DNA of 23,238 nt from a virus: positions 1 to 23,238 of the IMG/VR virus record IMGVR_UViG_3300014839_000041; one strand, given 5' to 3'. The notes below the pieces were generated by a model. The model did not search any database and had not been told where the DNA came from. It was given only the letters and a program-made list of their open reading frames with translations. The position numbers and the translations under genes are program-made. The first letter of the stretch is position 1. Every line of letters begins with the position of its first letter. Shown piece by piece: positions 1-7,060 of the stretch.

Positions 1-2
1 AG

Positions 3-326
3 TTCGTTCAAGAACTAGAGAAAGAAGGCATTGCCCCTGTAACGATGGTGCGTTTTGGACACTTGACTCTTGCGGAACCGAGTAAAGAATTCGAATCGTT
101 GATACTTGGTGGGCGTATAAAGCACGATAATTCGCCGTGCATGAACTGGCAAATCGGCAATGTCGCACCAAGATTAGACCAGAATGCAAACATAGTTCCT
201 GATAAGCAACGTAGTTCGGGCCGCATCGATGGCGTTTGTTCCACAATAATCGCACTTTATGCCGCCCTTAAGACTCCTGATGAAGTCAAGAAACCTACTG
301 AGTTGCGAGTAACACTGTTTGGCTGA
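3..326 (+). CDS. terL: Terminase large subunit, C-terminal end (partial)
   Basis: The reading frame is open from the window edge, so this is the 3' end of a longer gene. TerL is the packaging motor ATPase and nuclease that cuts the concatemer and pumps DNA into the prohead. The visible tail carries the end of the RuvC-like nuclease domain: a basic and His-containing stretch (ILGGRIKHDNSPCMNWQIGN), then NxxD and K residues, and the motif RIDGVCSTIIAL. In HK97-type terminases the acidic residue of that last motif helps bind the catalytic metal. It sits directly upstream of the portal gene apart from an inserted HNH gene, which is the normal terL-portal order. The ATPase part lies outside the window. 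Confidence 0.85.
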   Translation, partial: FVQELEKEGIAPVTMVRFGHLTLAEPSKEFESLILGGRIKHDNSPCMNWQIGNVAPRLDQNANIVPDKQRSSGRIDGVCSTIIALYAALKTPDEVKKPTELRVTLFG

Positions 327-345
327 CGCTAAATACCTTCAGTGC

Positions 346-378
346 GGCTCATGTGATGTTGAAGCACCACAATGAGCC
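346..378 (+). other. Hairpin between terL and the first HNH gene
   Basis: GGCTCAT (346-352) pairs with ATGAGCC (372-378). The helix continues as GTG (353-355) with CAC (368-370) across one bulged A, around a 12-nt loop. It lies just after the terminase stop and a CTAAATACC motif. No U-tract follows, so it is not an intrinsic terminator; mRNA processing or stabilisation is possible. It covers the GTG at 353, which argues against that codon as the HNH start. Confidence 0.45.
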
Positions 379-406
379 TAAACATGCACTTGGAGTTATC
401 AAGCGA

Positions 407-937
407 ATGTCTGAAACAATTTATTACCCAAGAAAACCAGCAGAAACCTATGACAAACTATGTGTGGAGTGCGGCAACACAAAGCGGTATGTGAGTAATG
501 ACCAATGTGTGTTCTGCAAACTTACCAAAGGGAACAGATATTATCACTCCCATCTAGACAAACTTCGTAAAAAGAATCTCAAGTGGGCAAAAGACAATCC
601 ACAAAAAGTCCGAGACAACAGTCGTAATTGGTCACATGCTAATCCTGATAGGGTTCGTGCGATGCATGTCAAAACTAGATACGGACTAACACCAGAGCAA
701 TATAACCGTTTGATGTTTCTTCAAAAAGGTATCTGTGCTGGTTGTTCTAATCCAGCAACATGTGTAGACCACGATCACAATTGTTGTCCGGGAGAAAGAT
801 CGTGTGGCAAATGTGTCAGAGGATTGCTTTGTAAGGCTTGCAATTCTACATTAGGTCTAGCCAAAGACAACACAACCACACTTCGCAACCTGATTACATA
901 CATAGAGACCTTCAGTCTAACCCCAACACATTCATAA
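407..937 (+). CDS. HNH homing endonuclease, endonuclease VII-like
   Basis: A predicted free-standing DNA endonuclease of 176 residues, inserted between terL and the portal gene. The N-terminus has a zinc knuckle (C19xxC22, C34xxC37). A basic helical linker with repeated DNP/ANPD elements follows. The C-terminus has the endonuclease VII-type HNH fold: GLTPEQYNRL, CAGC, VDHDHN, then VRGLLCKACN with paired cysteines for a second zinc. A Cys-rich insertion (CCPGERSCGKC) lies between the HNH histidines and the RGLLC helix. I chose ATG 407 because the sequence from there aligns with the start of the paralogue at 8992-9516, and a TTGGAG element lies upstream. The GTG at 353 lies inside a hairpin. 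Such genes spread by cutting phage alleles that lack them. Confidence 0.8.
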   Translation: MSETIYYPRKPAETYDKLCVECGNTKRYVSNDQCVFCKLTKGNRYYHSHLDKLRKKNLKWAKDNPQKVRDNSRNWSHANPDRVRAMHVKTRYGLTPEQYNRLMFLQKGICAGCSNPATCVDHDHNCCPGERSCGKCVRGLLCKACNSTLGLAKDNTTTLRNLITYIETFSLTPTHS

Positions 938-976
938 ATAAAGTTGTACTTGTGTCTCGCATGGATGAGAGATGCA

Positions 977-2989
977 ATGGGTTGGAACTCAATGTCACTA
1001 AAAACACTCTTCAGTAATTTCTCAAAGCGTTTCTCAGGCTTAAATGCCAATCAACAACAACTTCTAACCCGCTATGTTTCTCACTTTGACGAATCGAGCG
1101 ATAGTGTAGTCATCAACATTCACAGTGGCATGAGATTGGATACGGTTTATACCGCAATCAAGCGCATTGCCGATTCTGTAGCATCAACGCCCTTGCCAGT
1201 GTATGAGTACGACCTGAGAAGTAAGAACAAAGCCTATGACCATCCTGTTTATCGGCTGATGAATGTGCAAACCAATAAAGATATGACATCGTACACATTC
1301 AAACACTTGTGTATCACTCATCTTTTAGGTTGGGGTAATTCATATAGTGAGATTGAACGAGACAACGCTGGTCGCATCATTGGTTTGAATCCGATGCATC
1401 CTGATGATGTGAAAATCTGTGGCAGGAAGAAAGAAACAGGCGAATTAGTTTACTCATGGAACGACAATCTTGGTAACACATTCTACTTCCCTGCTAGTGG
1501 TGTGGTCCACCTGCGTGGGACAAGTTTCGATGGAATTTCTGGAATTTCTCCCATCATGCAAATGAGATTGCTTGTCGGCAGAGCAAAGGCAAGGGAAGAG
1601 TTTCAGACAAGGTTCTATGCAAACGGTGCCATGTTAGGCGGCGTGATTACAAGCCCCGTCGAATGGACTGACGCACAGATGGAGCGTTTTAGAAAGTCAT
1701 TTGAAGAATTGTACAGGGGTCCAAAGAACTCGGGCAAGATTATGTTGCTTGAAGGTGCGTCAAAGTTTGATGCGCTTGGAGTAAACCCAAGAGACGCACA
1801 GTTTCTAGAGACATCCAAGTTAGATGGCGCACGCATAGCCGCTCTCTTCGGAATTCCGATGCAATTCCTGAATGAGGTTGAAACTACAACTCGTGCATCT
1901 GCCGAGCAGTTATTCCGAGAGTTCCTTGCACTTGGATTGAATACGATATTTTGTAACTTCGAGCAACAAGTCAATGTAAGTCTCTTCACACCAGCAGAGC
2001 AGAAGTTGTACTATACAGAATTTTTGAGGGAAGCCCTAATACAGTCAGATTTCACAGCTTTGATAAACGGTCTGAAAGAAGAAGTACTCACAGCGATCTT
2101 GACTCCGAACGAAGCACGCCAAAAGTTGAATATGAACCCAGTTGAAGGCGGCGACACCCTGTTAGCGCCTGTAAACATGGTTCCAATACTCAAGTTAGGA
2201 CAGACACCAGCCTTTTTAGGTACACCAGCGCTCCAAAAAGAGCCTACACCACCACCAGAACCGGTAAAAAAGTCACTCAGAAGTCAAAGAGCGGCACAAA
2301 ATCACGGTCGAAAGCAACTCATAAAGTCAAGCAAAGTGCTCTTTCAAGACGCATTTGAGCGGGTTTCGAAGCGGGAAAAACAAGACATTACTAAGTTAGT
2401 GGTCAAGAATTTGCGTTCTAAACGCAGTTTTGACTCTGGATTAAGTGATTACTACGCTTCAAATTCAGATTTTAGCGAGTATTTTACCAAAACTATGAAG
2501 TCTATCGTTGACTCGACCTCAGATTCGACCGCAAACGATGTGGCGATCCAACTCGGTGCTGATCCGGCTGATGTTGCTGACTTCGCAAAGGCATATCTCG
2601 CCACACTTGCACTTCGATACACAAGTTCCAGCAGACAACAACTTCTAGCGCTGTTGTCAGACTTACCGGACGGAGAAGACCCTGCTGATGTGATTGAAGA
2701 GCGTTTAAGTCAGTGGGAATCAGGTTCGACTCCGCAGAACCCAACCAGAGCCGAGAAAGAAAGTCAAAACGAAAGTGTACGACTTGTAAATGCCGTGGCG
2801 AGAACTGCAATGGTCGCATCAGGAGTCACTACTTTAGTCTGGAGTGGTGGAGATTGTGATTTCTGTGCTGGATTAGACGGCAAAGTAGTCGGCGTAGAAA
2901 GCTCATTTGGCGAAACGATGGGCGGCGGCGACATGTTCAATCCGCCAGCACACAATGCTTGCGAGTGCTCAATCGAACCTGGAGAGTAA
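977..2989 (+). CDS. Portal protein with C-terminal MuF-like domain
   Basis: The portal is the dodecameric ring at the head vertex through which DNA enters and leaves. Residues about 50-430 match the HK97-type portal family, including the conserved region with GVVHLRG, FYANGA, GIPMQFLNE, TTTRASAEQL and LTPNEARQKLNMNPVEGGD. A Pro/Lys linker (about 435-470) leads to a helical domain. The C-terminus (about 600-670) resembles the SPP1 gp7/MuF minor head family: helix ending ARTAM, then CDFCAGLDGKVVG, and PPAHNACECS with paired cysteines. At 670 residues it is well above the 400-450 usual for this portal family, fitting a fusion. Start choice is open between ATG 977 (GAGAGA upstream) and ATG 992 (GGA upstream). 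The TTG at 944 lacks a site. The stop overlaps the ribosome binding site of the protease gene. Confidence 0.85.
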   Translation: MGWNSMSLKTLFSNFSKRFSGLNANQQQLLTRYVSHFDESSDSVVINIHSGMRLDTVYTAIKRIADSVASTPLPVYEYDLRSKNKAYDHPVYRLMNVQTNKDMTSYTFKHLCITHLLGWGNSYSEIERDNAGRIIGLNPMHPDDVKICGRKKETGELVYSWNDNLGNTFYFPASGVVHLRGTSFDGISGISPIMQMRLLVGRAKAREEFQTRFYANGAMLGGVITSPVEWTDAQMERFRKSFEELYRGPKNSGKIMLLEGASKFDALGVNPRDAQFLETSKLDGARIAALFGIPMQFLNEVETTTRASAEQLFREFLALGLNTIFCNFEQQVNVSLFTPAEQKLYYTEFLREALIQSDFTALINGLKEEVLTAILTPNEARQKLNMNPVEGGDTLLAPVNMVPILKLGQTPAFLGTPALQKEPTPPPEPVKKSLRSQRAAQNHGRKQLIKSSKVLFQDAFERVSKREKQDITKLVVKNLRSKRSFDSGLSDYYASNSDFSEYFTKTMKSIVDSTSDSTANDVAIQLGADPADVADFAKAYLATLALRYTSSSRQQLLALLSDLPDGEDPADVIEERLSQWESGSTPQNPTRAEKESQNESVRLVNAVARTAMVASGVTTLVWSGGDCDFCAGLDGKVVGVESSFGETMGGGDMFNPPAHNACECSIEPGE

Positions 2990-2994
2990 ATATT

Positions 2995-3609
2995 ATGATG
3001 CAAGACACACAAAAACGAACAGTAACAATTCCGAAGGTCACATTTCGTGCGGCAACTGATACCACGCCAGCCACGGTAAGTGGTCGAGCCATAGTATACA
3101 ACAGTTTGTCGGTTCCGATACCAGAATACGGCGGATTGAGAGAGATGATTTTCCCGGGTGCGGTAACAAACGCCTTGATTGGTGCTGATATTCGTTTGTT
3201 AGTTAATCATGATGCCAATTTGGTGTTAGGAAGAAACACCAGCGGCACCATGACACTCAAAGAAGACGAAATGGGGTTATCCTTCGAGTGTCAACTTGGA
3301 TCACAGTCATACGCTCAAGATTTGGCTGTCACTTTGTCAAGGGGCGACATGTCCGGTTGCAGTTTCGCTTTCAATATCGAAAACTCCACAACCGATAAGG
3401 TTGCTGGTGAGTCAGTAGTAGTCATCCGAAAGATTAGCGATGTCTCAGACCTTAGCGTTGTGACTTATCCAGCGTACACAGCGACAACAGCGAGCGTTCG
3501 GAGCTTGATCTTCAACGAGCCTGAAAAAGTTGTGACACTTGATCCGCCTGATGAGTTGTGGGAAGTTAAGAACCGACAGAGACAACTACAACTGTTGGAG
3601 TTGGAGTAA
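2995..3609 (+). CDS. Prohead maturation protease, HK97 gp4-like (U35)
   Basis: A serine protease of 204 residues that cleaves the capsid delta domain and itself inside the prohead. Key elements are GRAIVYNSLS near residue 30, FPGAV at 53, the catalytic His in LLVNHD (H72), and the serine motif GDMSGCSFAF (S120 or S123). VVTYPAYTATTASVRS is the typical distal strand. The length is close to the 225 residues of HK97 gp4. The start is ATG 2995 with GGAGAG 8 nt upstream, inside the portal stop region; ATG 2998 is the alternative and would suit a leaderless transcript. The last 44 bp overlap the antisense 3' end of the GIY-YIG gene. It precedes the capsid gene it serves, with one endonuclease gene inserted between. 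Confidence 0.9.
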   Translation: MMQDTQKRTVTIPKVTFRAATDTTPATVSGRAIVYNSLSVPIPEYGGLREMIFPGAVTNALIGADIRLLVNHDANLVLGRNTSGTMTLKEDEMGLSFECQLGSQSYAQDLAVTLSRGDMSGCSFAFNIENSTTDKVAGESVVVIRKISDVSDLSVVTYPAYTATTASVRSLIFNEPEKVVTLDPPDELWEVKNRQRQLQLLELE

Positions 3610-4297
3610 GTTTCACTGCTTTGAAACCCTTGTAATGTCCACGACATCCTAGAGTACCATCACTTAGGTTGTGATTACGACAGAATGCTGCTAGATTAAC
3701 TACCTGTTCTTGATGACCGTCTGGAAATGTTACCAACCAATATGCCGACCTATTAATAACTGCGGTCTCTGATTGAGATTTGCCCTTCTTTGCAGCCGAC
3801 TGTCTAAGTCGAGTTTCTTCGGACGGGTGTTTACCTTTTTGCGGCGACACTCTACCTTTCATGTGTTGAGACATGTTGCGCCGTGTCTCTTCGCTGTAGA
3901 TATCAGTCTTACCCTTATTCCAAGCTTTCTGTCCTATATGTTTGTTACTAATTCGGTGGCGTGTTTCTTCGGATCTTCTAACACCTAACACACTTTCGGC
4001 TGTGGGTGAGATGTTGTACAGTTTGCCGCTTGACCAACAACCATCAAGATACAGTTGTTCTATCTTGGTCAGTTGTGTCGGATCGTCAACATACTCTATT
4101 ACAGAGAACTCGAACGCTTCCGTACCATATTTCTTCCACGCATTTTGTAAATGTGTGTTTCTGTGGTTACCTTTAGTCAATGTCGTCCGGTGGGTCGCCC
4201 ATCTTTGTTTTAGGATTACAGCAGAACCGATGTAGTGTTTCAGATTGACTGTGTTCACTATAGAGTAAATCCCGCCTTTGGTTAAGTCATAAGCCAT
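3566..4297 (-). CDS. GIY-YIG homing endonuclease with NUMOD3 repeats
   Basis: A 243-residue homing endonuclease on the reverse strand between protease and capsid genes. The catalytic domain (1-95) shows GGIYSIVN (I10-Y11), the HYIGSA motif (Y22-G24), an Arg in KQRW (R32), a candidate metal-binding Glu (E80) and YNISP. NUMOD3 DNA-binding repeats follow at about 106-175 (SEETRHRIS, SEETRRNMS, SEETRLRQS with GKxP/KGK turns). A C-terminal module (about 185-230, SAYWLVTFPDGHQEQV then FCRNHNLSDGTL) is probably a helix-turn-helix or IENR-like DNA-recognition unit. The extreme C-terminus (PTPTVVVVSVGS) is read antisense to the end of the protease gene. A strong sigma70-type promoter ends about 7 nt before the ATG, so the mRNA is probably leaderless. 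Confidence 0.88.
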   Translation of the reverse strand: MAYDLTKGGIYSIVNTVNLKHYIGSAVILKQRWATHRTTLTKGNHRNTHLQNAWKKYGTEAFEFSVIEYVDDPTQLTKIEQLYLDGCWSSGKLYNISPTAESVLGVRRSEETRHRISNKHIGQKAWNKGKTDIYSEETRRNMSQHMKGRVSPQKGKHPSEETRLRQSAAKKGKSQSETAVINRSAYWLVTFPDGHQEQVVNLAAFCRNHNLSDGTLGCRGHYKGFKAVKLTPTPTVVVVSVGS

Positions 4298-4304
4298 TAC
4301 TACT

Positions 4305-4332
4305 ATTATCCCACTGTTTCTAATATTGTCAA
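4305..4332 (-). promoter_or_regulatory. Sigma70-type promoter of the GIY-YIG gene
   Basis: On the reverse strand, TTGACA (4327-4332), a 16-bp spacer and GATAAT (4305-4310). Predicted initiation is at 4298-4297, on or beside the A of the GIY-YIG start codon, giving a leaderless or near-leaderless mRNA. No clear ribosome binding site precedes that ATG. The reverse-strand HNH gene has the same TTGACA-N16-GATAAT-AG layout. Confidence 0.65.
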
Positions 4333-4334
4333 GG

Positions 4335-4429
4335 TCACCTGTTTATAAATACTCTTTGCTGAGTGATGGAATCACTCGACTTTGCGCCTTGTGGACAAGG
4401 TGATGTAACAACCAAAAGTTTACAGGTGA
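4335..4429 (+). promoter_or_regulatory. Structured leader of the capsid gene, hides the ribosome binding site
   Basis: TCACCTGT (4335-4342) is perfectly complementary to ACAGGTGA (4422-4429), which contains the capsid Shine-Dalgarno AGGTGA. Inside this closing stem are two more hairpins: GAGTGAT/ATCACTC with a GGA loop (4361-4377), and CCTTG/CAAGG with a TGGA loop (4387-4400). RNA entering from upstream could fold as a closed multibranch with the ribosome binding site paired. RNA starting at the TATAAATA motif (4344-4351) would lack the 5' arm and leave the site free. The complementarity is seen directly; the switch is inferred. Confidence 0.55.
4344..4351 (+). promoter_or_regulatory. TATAAATA, T4-late-promoter-like motif before capsid gene
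   Basis: An exact 8/8 match to the T4 late-promoter -10 consensus TATAAATA. Using T4 spacing, transcription would start near 4357, about 79 nt before the capsid ATG and just past the 5' arm of the leader stem. It is back-to-back with the GIY-YIG promoter. No canonical sigma70 -35 fits it at proper spacing. A T4-type late sigma is not visible in this window. Confidence 0.45.
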
Positions 4430-4435
4430 AAATAC

Positions 4436-5641
4436 ATGACAAGACAGTTAAGAGCAGATCGGGCAAAGCTCATTGAGGATATGCGTGCATTGAATACGAA
4501 ATCCGAATCCGAAAAGAGAGACCTTGACCCAACAGAAAAAGTGAATTTCGAGAAAATGCGGACAGATGCAATCGCATTGAAGGAACGGTATGAACGAATC
4601 GAAGCTACTGACGAATTAGCAAAAGAACTTGGCGAAAGCCGTGGCGCAAAGGTAGATCCGACTAAGGGTCGTTCGGCGATTGTTGATCCGAGTGACAAGA
4701 CACTGACACCAGAATACAAGCGTGCGGTAAATCATTATTTGAGAACCGGCGATCTGACTCAGTACAGAGACCTAAATCTCGGAACTCAGGCTGATGGCGG
4801 CGTGACAATTCCGACAGATGTAACTACATCAGTTGTACTTGCCTTGAACCGTGGAAGTGTGATGCGTAAAGCCGGTGCGAGCGTCCTTGCAACAGGAAGC
4901 AACACCAACATTCCAATTTCCAGCACAGTGACATCAACATGGGGAACTGAAGTTTCCGCATTTGGTGGTGGCAGTGATACCGATCCGACTATGAGCGTGT
5001 TCAATGCGTTGGCATTCAGGCTGACAGTTGGAACTAAGATTTCCACTGCATTGCTTGATGACTCTGCCGTTGACATCCAAGCGTTTATCACAGAGCGTTT
5101 TGTTGACACATTGGCTCAGGTTTCAGATGACGCCTATGTAGCCGGTGCCGGTACTACACAGCCAACAGGTTTGTTACTTGGTGCGACAACTAAAGTTGTA
5201 GCGTCCAATACTAAGTTCACGGCTGCTGAATTGATGGCAAATTATTTTGCTGTTCCTTCTCAATATCGGTCAGACAAGTCATTCGCCACGATTGCAAACG
5301 ATGTCACCATAGGGAACATTGCTGCGATGGCTCAGTCTTTGACTGCTCCTATCGTGCCGTTCAGTTACTCATTGGTTCCTGGCGAACCGGACAAATTGTT
5401 TGGAAAGCCATTCTTCTCCAGCGCTGCGATGCCGATTACCTATGACGCATCAGCGAAGGTGCTTGTGATGGCCGCAATGAAATATTACCAGATTGTTGAC
5501 CGCATCAAACAGATGTCGATTTTGAGGCTCAACGAATTGTACGCAGGGACCTATCAGGTCGGCTTCATGTCAGGTTTCCGAACAGACGGAAAGTTCTTGA
5601 TTCCTGATGCTGGTCGCATCTTGACATTAGGCACGGCGTAA
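4436..5641 (+). CDS. Major capsid protein, HK97 gp5 fold
   Basis: This 401-residue protein builds the icosahedral shell. Residues 1-100 form a charged helical delta (scaffolding) domain (MTRQLRADRAKLIEDMRALN and EKMRTDAIALKERYERIEA), expected to be removed by the upstream protease. From about 110 the HK97-type capsid core follows: GGVTIPTDV at the mature N-arm, NIPISS, ALAFRLTVGTKIS, DIQAFITERF and DDAYVAGAGTTQPTGLL. The C-terminal strands include KYYQIVDRIKQMSI, LRLNELYAGTYQVGF and SGFRTDGKFLIPDAGRILTL. Length matches HK97 gp5 (385). The ATG has AGGTGA at 6 nt spacing, but this site is paired in the predicted leader. A strong terminator follows directly, so the gene can be expressed as its own transcript. 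Confidence 0.93.
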   Translation: MTRQLRADRAKLIEDMRALNTKSESEKRDLDPTEKVNFEKMRTDAIALKERYERIEATDELAKELGESRGAKVDPTKGRSAIVDPSDKTLTPEYKRAVNHYLRTGDLTQYRDLNLGTQADGGVTIPTDVTTSVVLALNRGSVMRKAGASVLATGSNTNIPISSTVTSTWGTEVSAFGGGSDTDPTMSVFNALAFRLTVGTKISTALLDDSAVDIQAFITERFVDTLAQVSDDAYVAGAGTTQPTGLLLGATTKVVASNTKFTAAELMANYFAVPSQYRSDKSFATIANDVTIGNIAAMAQSLTAPIVPFSYSLVPGEPDKLFGKPFFSSAAMPITYDASAKVLVMAAMKYYQIVDRIKQMSILRLNELYAGTYQVGFMSGFRTDGKFLIPDAGRILTLGTA

Positions 5642-5667
5642 ACGCAAAGTAACATCGAAAAAGAGAG

Positions 5668-5700
5668 AGAGCAACTTCTAATCGAGGTTGCTCTTTTTTT
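5668..5700 (+). terminator. Rho-independent terminator after the capsid gene
   Basis: The stem AGAGCAACTTC (5668-5678) pairs with GAGGTTGCTCT (5684-5694) over 11 bp with one G-U pair and the loop TAATC. Seven T residues (5694-5700) follow. It lies 27 nt after the capsid stop. The T-run abuts the AGGTAA that serves as ribosome binding site for the next gene at 5713, so read-through RNA places that site at the foot of the hairpin. Confidence 0.9.
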
Positions 5701-5712
5701 AGGTAATCACTT

Positions 5713-6060
5713 ATGCCAACTTGGTTAGTTCATGAAGCAGGAATCAAATGGTCTTACTACCGCAATAAGTTGTACTTTGGAACGATGAAGTCGGGCTTAT
5801 CCCACAATGAGCTTCATGTTCAAAATTCAATACCGTTAACCGGCTCGCAGTTCGACTTAGTTGAAAGAGGTCGTGCAGCCGCATTCAAGATGAAAGGAAC
5901 CGGTCGAGTCAGACTCACTATCGAAGCAATCAGCACTGGCGGTAAAGAGCATCTGAGCAATGCTGCTGTAGATGCGGTCTTGGAACATTTCAATCTCAAA
6001 GAAGAAGACATCGATCTCGAATTGCTCGATCCATCTTGGGATAGCCAAGCGTTTACATAA
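5713..6060 (+). CDS. Unknown 115-residue head-region protein
   Basis: I do not recognise this protein. It starts MPTWLVHEAGIKWSYYRNKL, has a mixed central part (ERGRAAAFKMKGTGRVRLTI, likely beta strands) and ends with an acidic helical part (AVDAVLEHFNLKEEDIDLEL). There is no signal peptide, membrane segment or cysteine motif. It is the first gene after the capsid terminator, with AGGTAA about 8 nt before the ATG. Position between capsid and connector genes suggests a head-associated role, such as decoration or completion, but nothing in the sequence proves it. Its stop codon is embedded in a CATAAATACC motif. Confidence 0.7.
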   Translation: MPTWLVHEAGIKWSYYRNKLYFGTMKSGLSHNELHVQNSIPLTGSQFDLVERGRAAAFKMKGTGRVRLTIEAISTGGKEHLSNAAVDAVLEHFNLKEEDIDLELLDPSWDSQAFT

Positions 6061-6063
6061 ATA
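6056..6063 (+). promoter_or_regulatory. CATAAATA motif before the Ig-like head protein gene
   Basis: CATAAATACC overlaps the stop of the preceding gene. With T4-late spacing the start would be near 6069, giving a 16-nt leader that begins with TGAGGA, the ribosome binding site of the gene at 6085. It matches 7 of 8 positions of TATAAATA. Read-through past the capsid terminator would otherwise be needed to express the connectors. Chance occurrence cannot be excluded. Confidence 0.3.
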
Positions 6064-6084
6064 CCATCTGAGGAAACACCCAGA

Positions 6085-6882
6085 ATGCCAGCCCCTACAA
6101 CTTCCGTTTCCTGTGCGTCGGACACCCCGTGGTTCGTGGTTTATCATCTCACGGCGTCTTTTACCGATACACAGCAAACCAATGCAGTAGTTCATACTGC
6201 TTCAGCACTCAAATACATTCGACCAGGAGTAACCGCTCCAAAATCTTCCATTGTCAGTACCAAATACAATTCCGCTGTATCAGGTGTTGTTAACTTTGCT
6301 TATGACAATGCTACAGGAAACCTTTTGGCGTCTACCACAGGCTTTACTACTGGTCAGTCATACGATATTACCTTAACTCTCCGCAAAGAGCCATCTGATG
6401 TCTCTACAGCGCCGAATGTGACCGCTTTGACCATGGTTGACGCCCATAGCGGAATCTATGTAACTGGCGACACGCTGCGGGTTAAGGCAACCTTCGATCA
6501 AGTCATTTATGTCGAGTCGGCACACAGTTACATCAAATTCTCATTAGATTCCGGCGACATCTACGCTCGATACCGTGGTAATCAGACTGTCAGCGCTGTT
6601 AAGACTGGCTCTGGCACATTATATGCGGTCTTTGAATATACTTTCAAGGCTACAGATGGGGCAAGCGCTGGCTACATGTCAGTTACTCACATTGACAACA
6701 CCATCTTTGGTTCTGATGTTGGGCACCTTTCAGTAAGAGATGTTCTACCGGCCATCACAGGTATCGCCAATTTCACGGTAAACGAAAAGACGGGTGTGCT
6801 CAAAACGCAAACTGGAAAGACAAGAATAACCGTCAGAACCACAAAGACCTTGACTGGCACAACCAATATTGCAGGAGCCTAA
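6085..6882 (+). CDS. Ig-like domain virion protein (putative head decoration)
   Basis: A 265-residue beta-rich protein. Residues about 15-105 form a repeat-poor N-terminal domain (WFVVYHLTASFTDTQQTNAV, SGVVNFAYDNATGNLLAS). Residues about 108-240 match the bacterial Ig-like pattern YxTGDTLxVxxTFDxxxxV followed by SGDIYARYRGN and LYAVFEYTF. The tail tube protein at 9634 carries the same domain type. The last 30 residues (TGKTRITVRT, TKTLTGTTNI) match the 14-15-residue repeat of the 850-residue tail protein. It follows the capsid genes with GAGGA upstream of the ATG. Ig-like domains on phage virions often bind host-surface or environmental glycans. Head decoration is inferred from position; it could also be a neck or whisker protein. 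Confidence 0.65.
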   Translation: MPAPTTSVSCASDTPWFVVYHLTASFTDTQQTNAVVHTASALKYIRPGVTAPKSSIVSTKYNSAVSGVVNFAYDNATGNLLASTTGFTTGQSYDITLTLRKEPSDVSTAPNVTALTMVDAHSGIYVTGDTLRVKATFDQVIYVESAHSYIKFSLDSGDIYARYRGNQTVSAVKTGSGTLYAVFEYTFKATDGASAGYMSVTHIDNTIFGSDVGHLSVRDVLPAITGIANFTVNEKTGVLKTQTGKTRITVRTTKTLTGTTNIAGA

Positions 6883-6883
6883 G

Positions 6884-7060
6884 ATGCTAATCGAATTCAC
6901 GCAAGATTACATGGACAACAAAGCCGGAACAAGAATTGTGGTTGATACCTTTTCGGTATCACTTCAATTGTGCCTTATCAAAGGAATTGTCAAGGTGGTT
7001 GATGAACCAATGAAGACGGCTGTGATTAAACGCAAGGGAAGAAAGGCGGTGACAAGATGA
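6884..7060 (+). CDS. Small head-region protein, 58 residues
   Basis: A short basic protein: MLIEFTQDYMDNKAGTRIVV, then a helix and GIVKVVDEP, ending in KRKGRKAVTR. It resembles the common short phage proteins placed before the gp6-like connector, built from a strand, DY...KAGT and a short helix with a GI/V end, whose role is unknown. ATG 6884 is preferred because AGGAG lies 6 nt upstream; TTG 6869 has no such site. The stop overlaps the next start in ATGA (7057-7060), indicating translational coupling. Confidence 0.65.
   Translation: MLIEFTQDYMDNKAGTRIVVDTFSVSLQLCLIKGIVKVVDEPMKTAVIKRKGRKAVTR

Noticed and set aside
353-406. Earlier GTG start for the first HNH gene
   Set aside because: The codon lies within a hairpin, has no ribosome binding site, and the added residues are absent from the paralogue.
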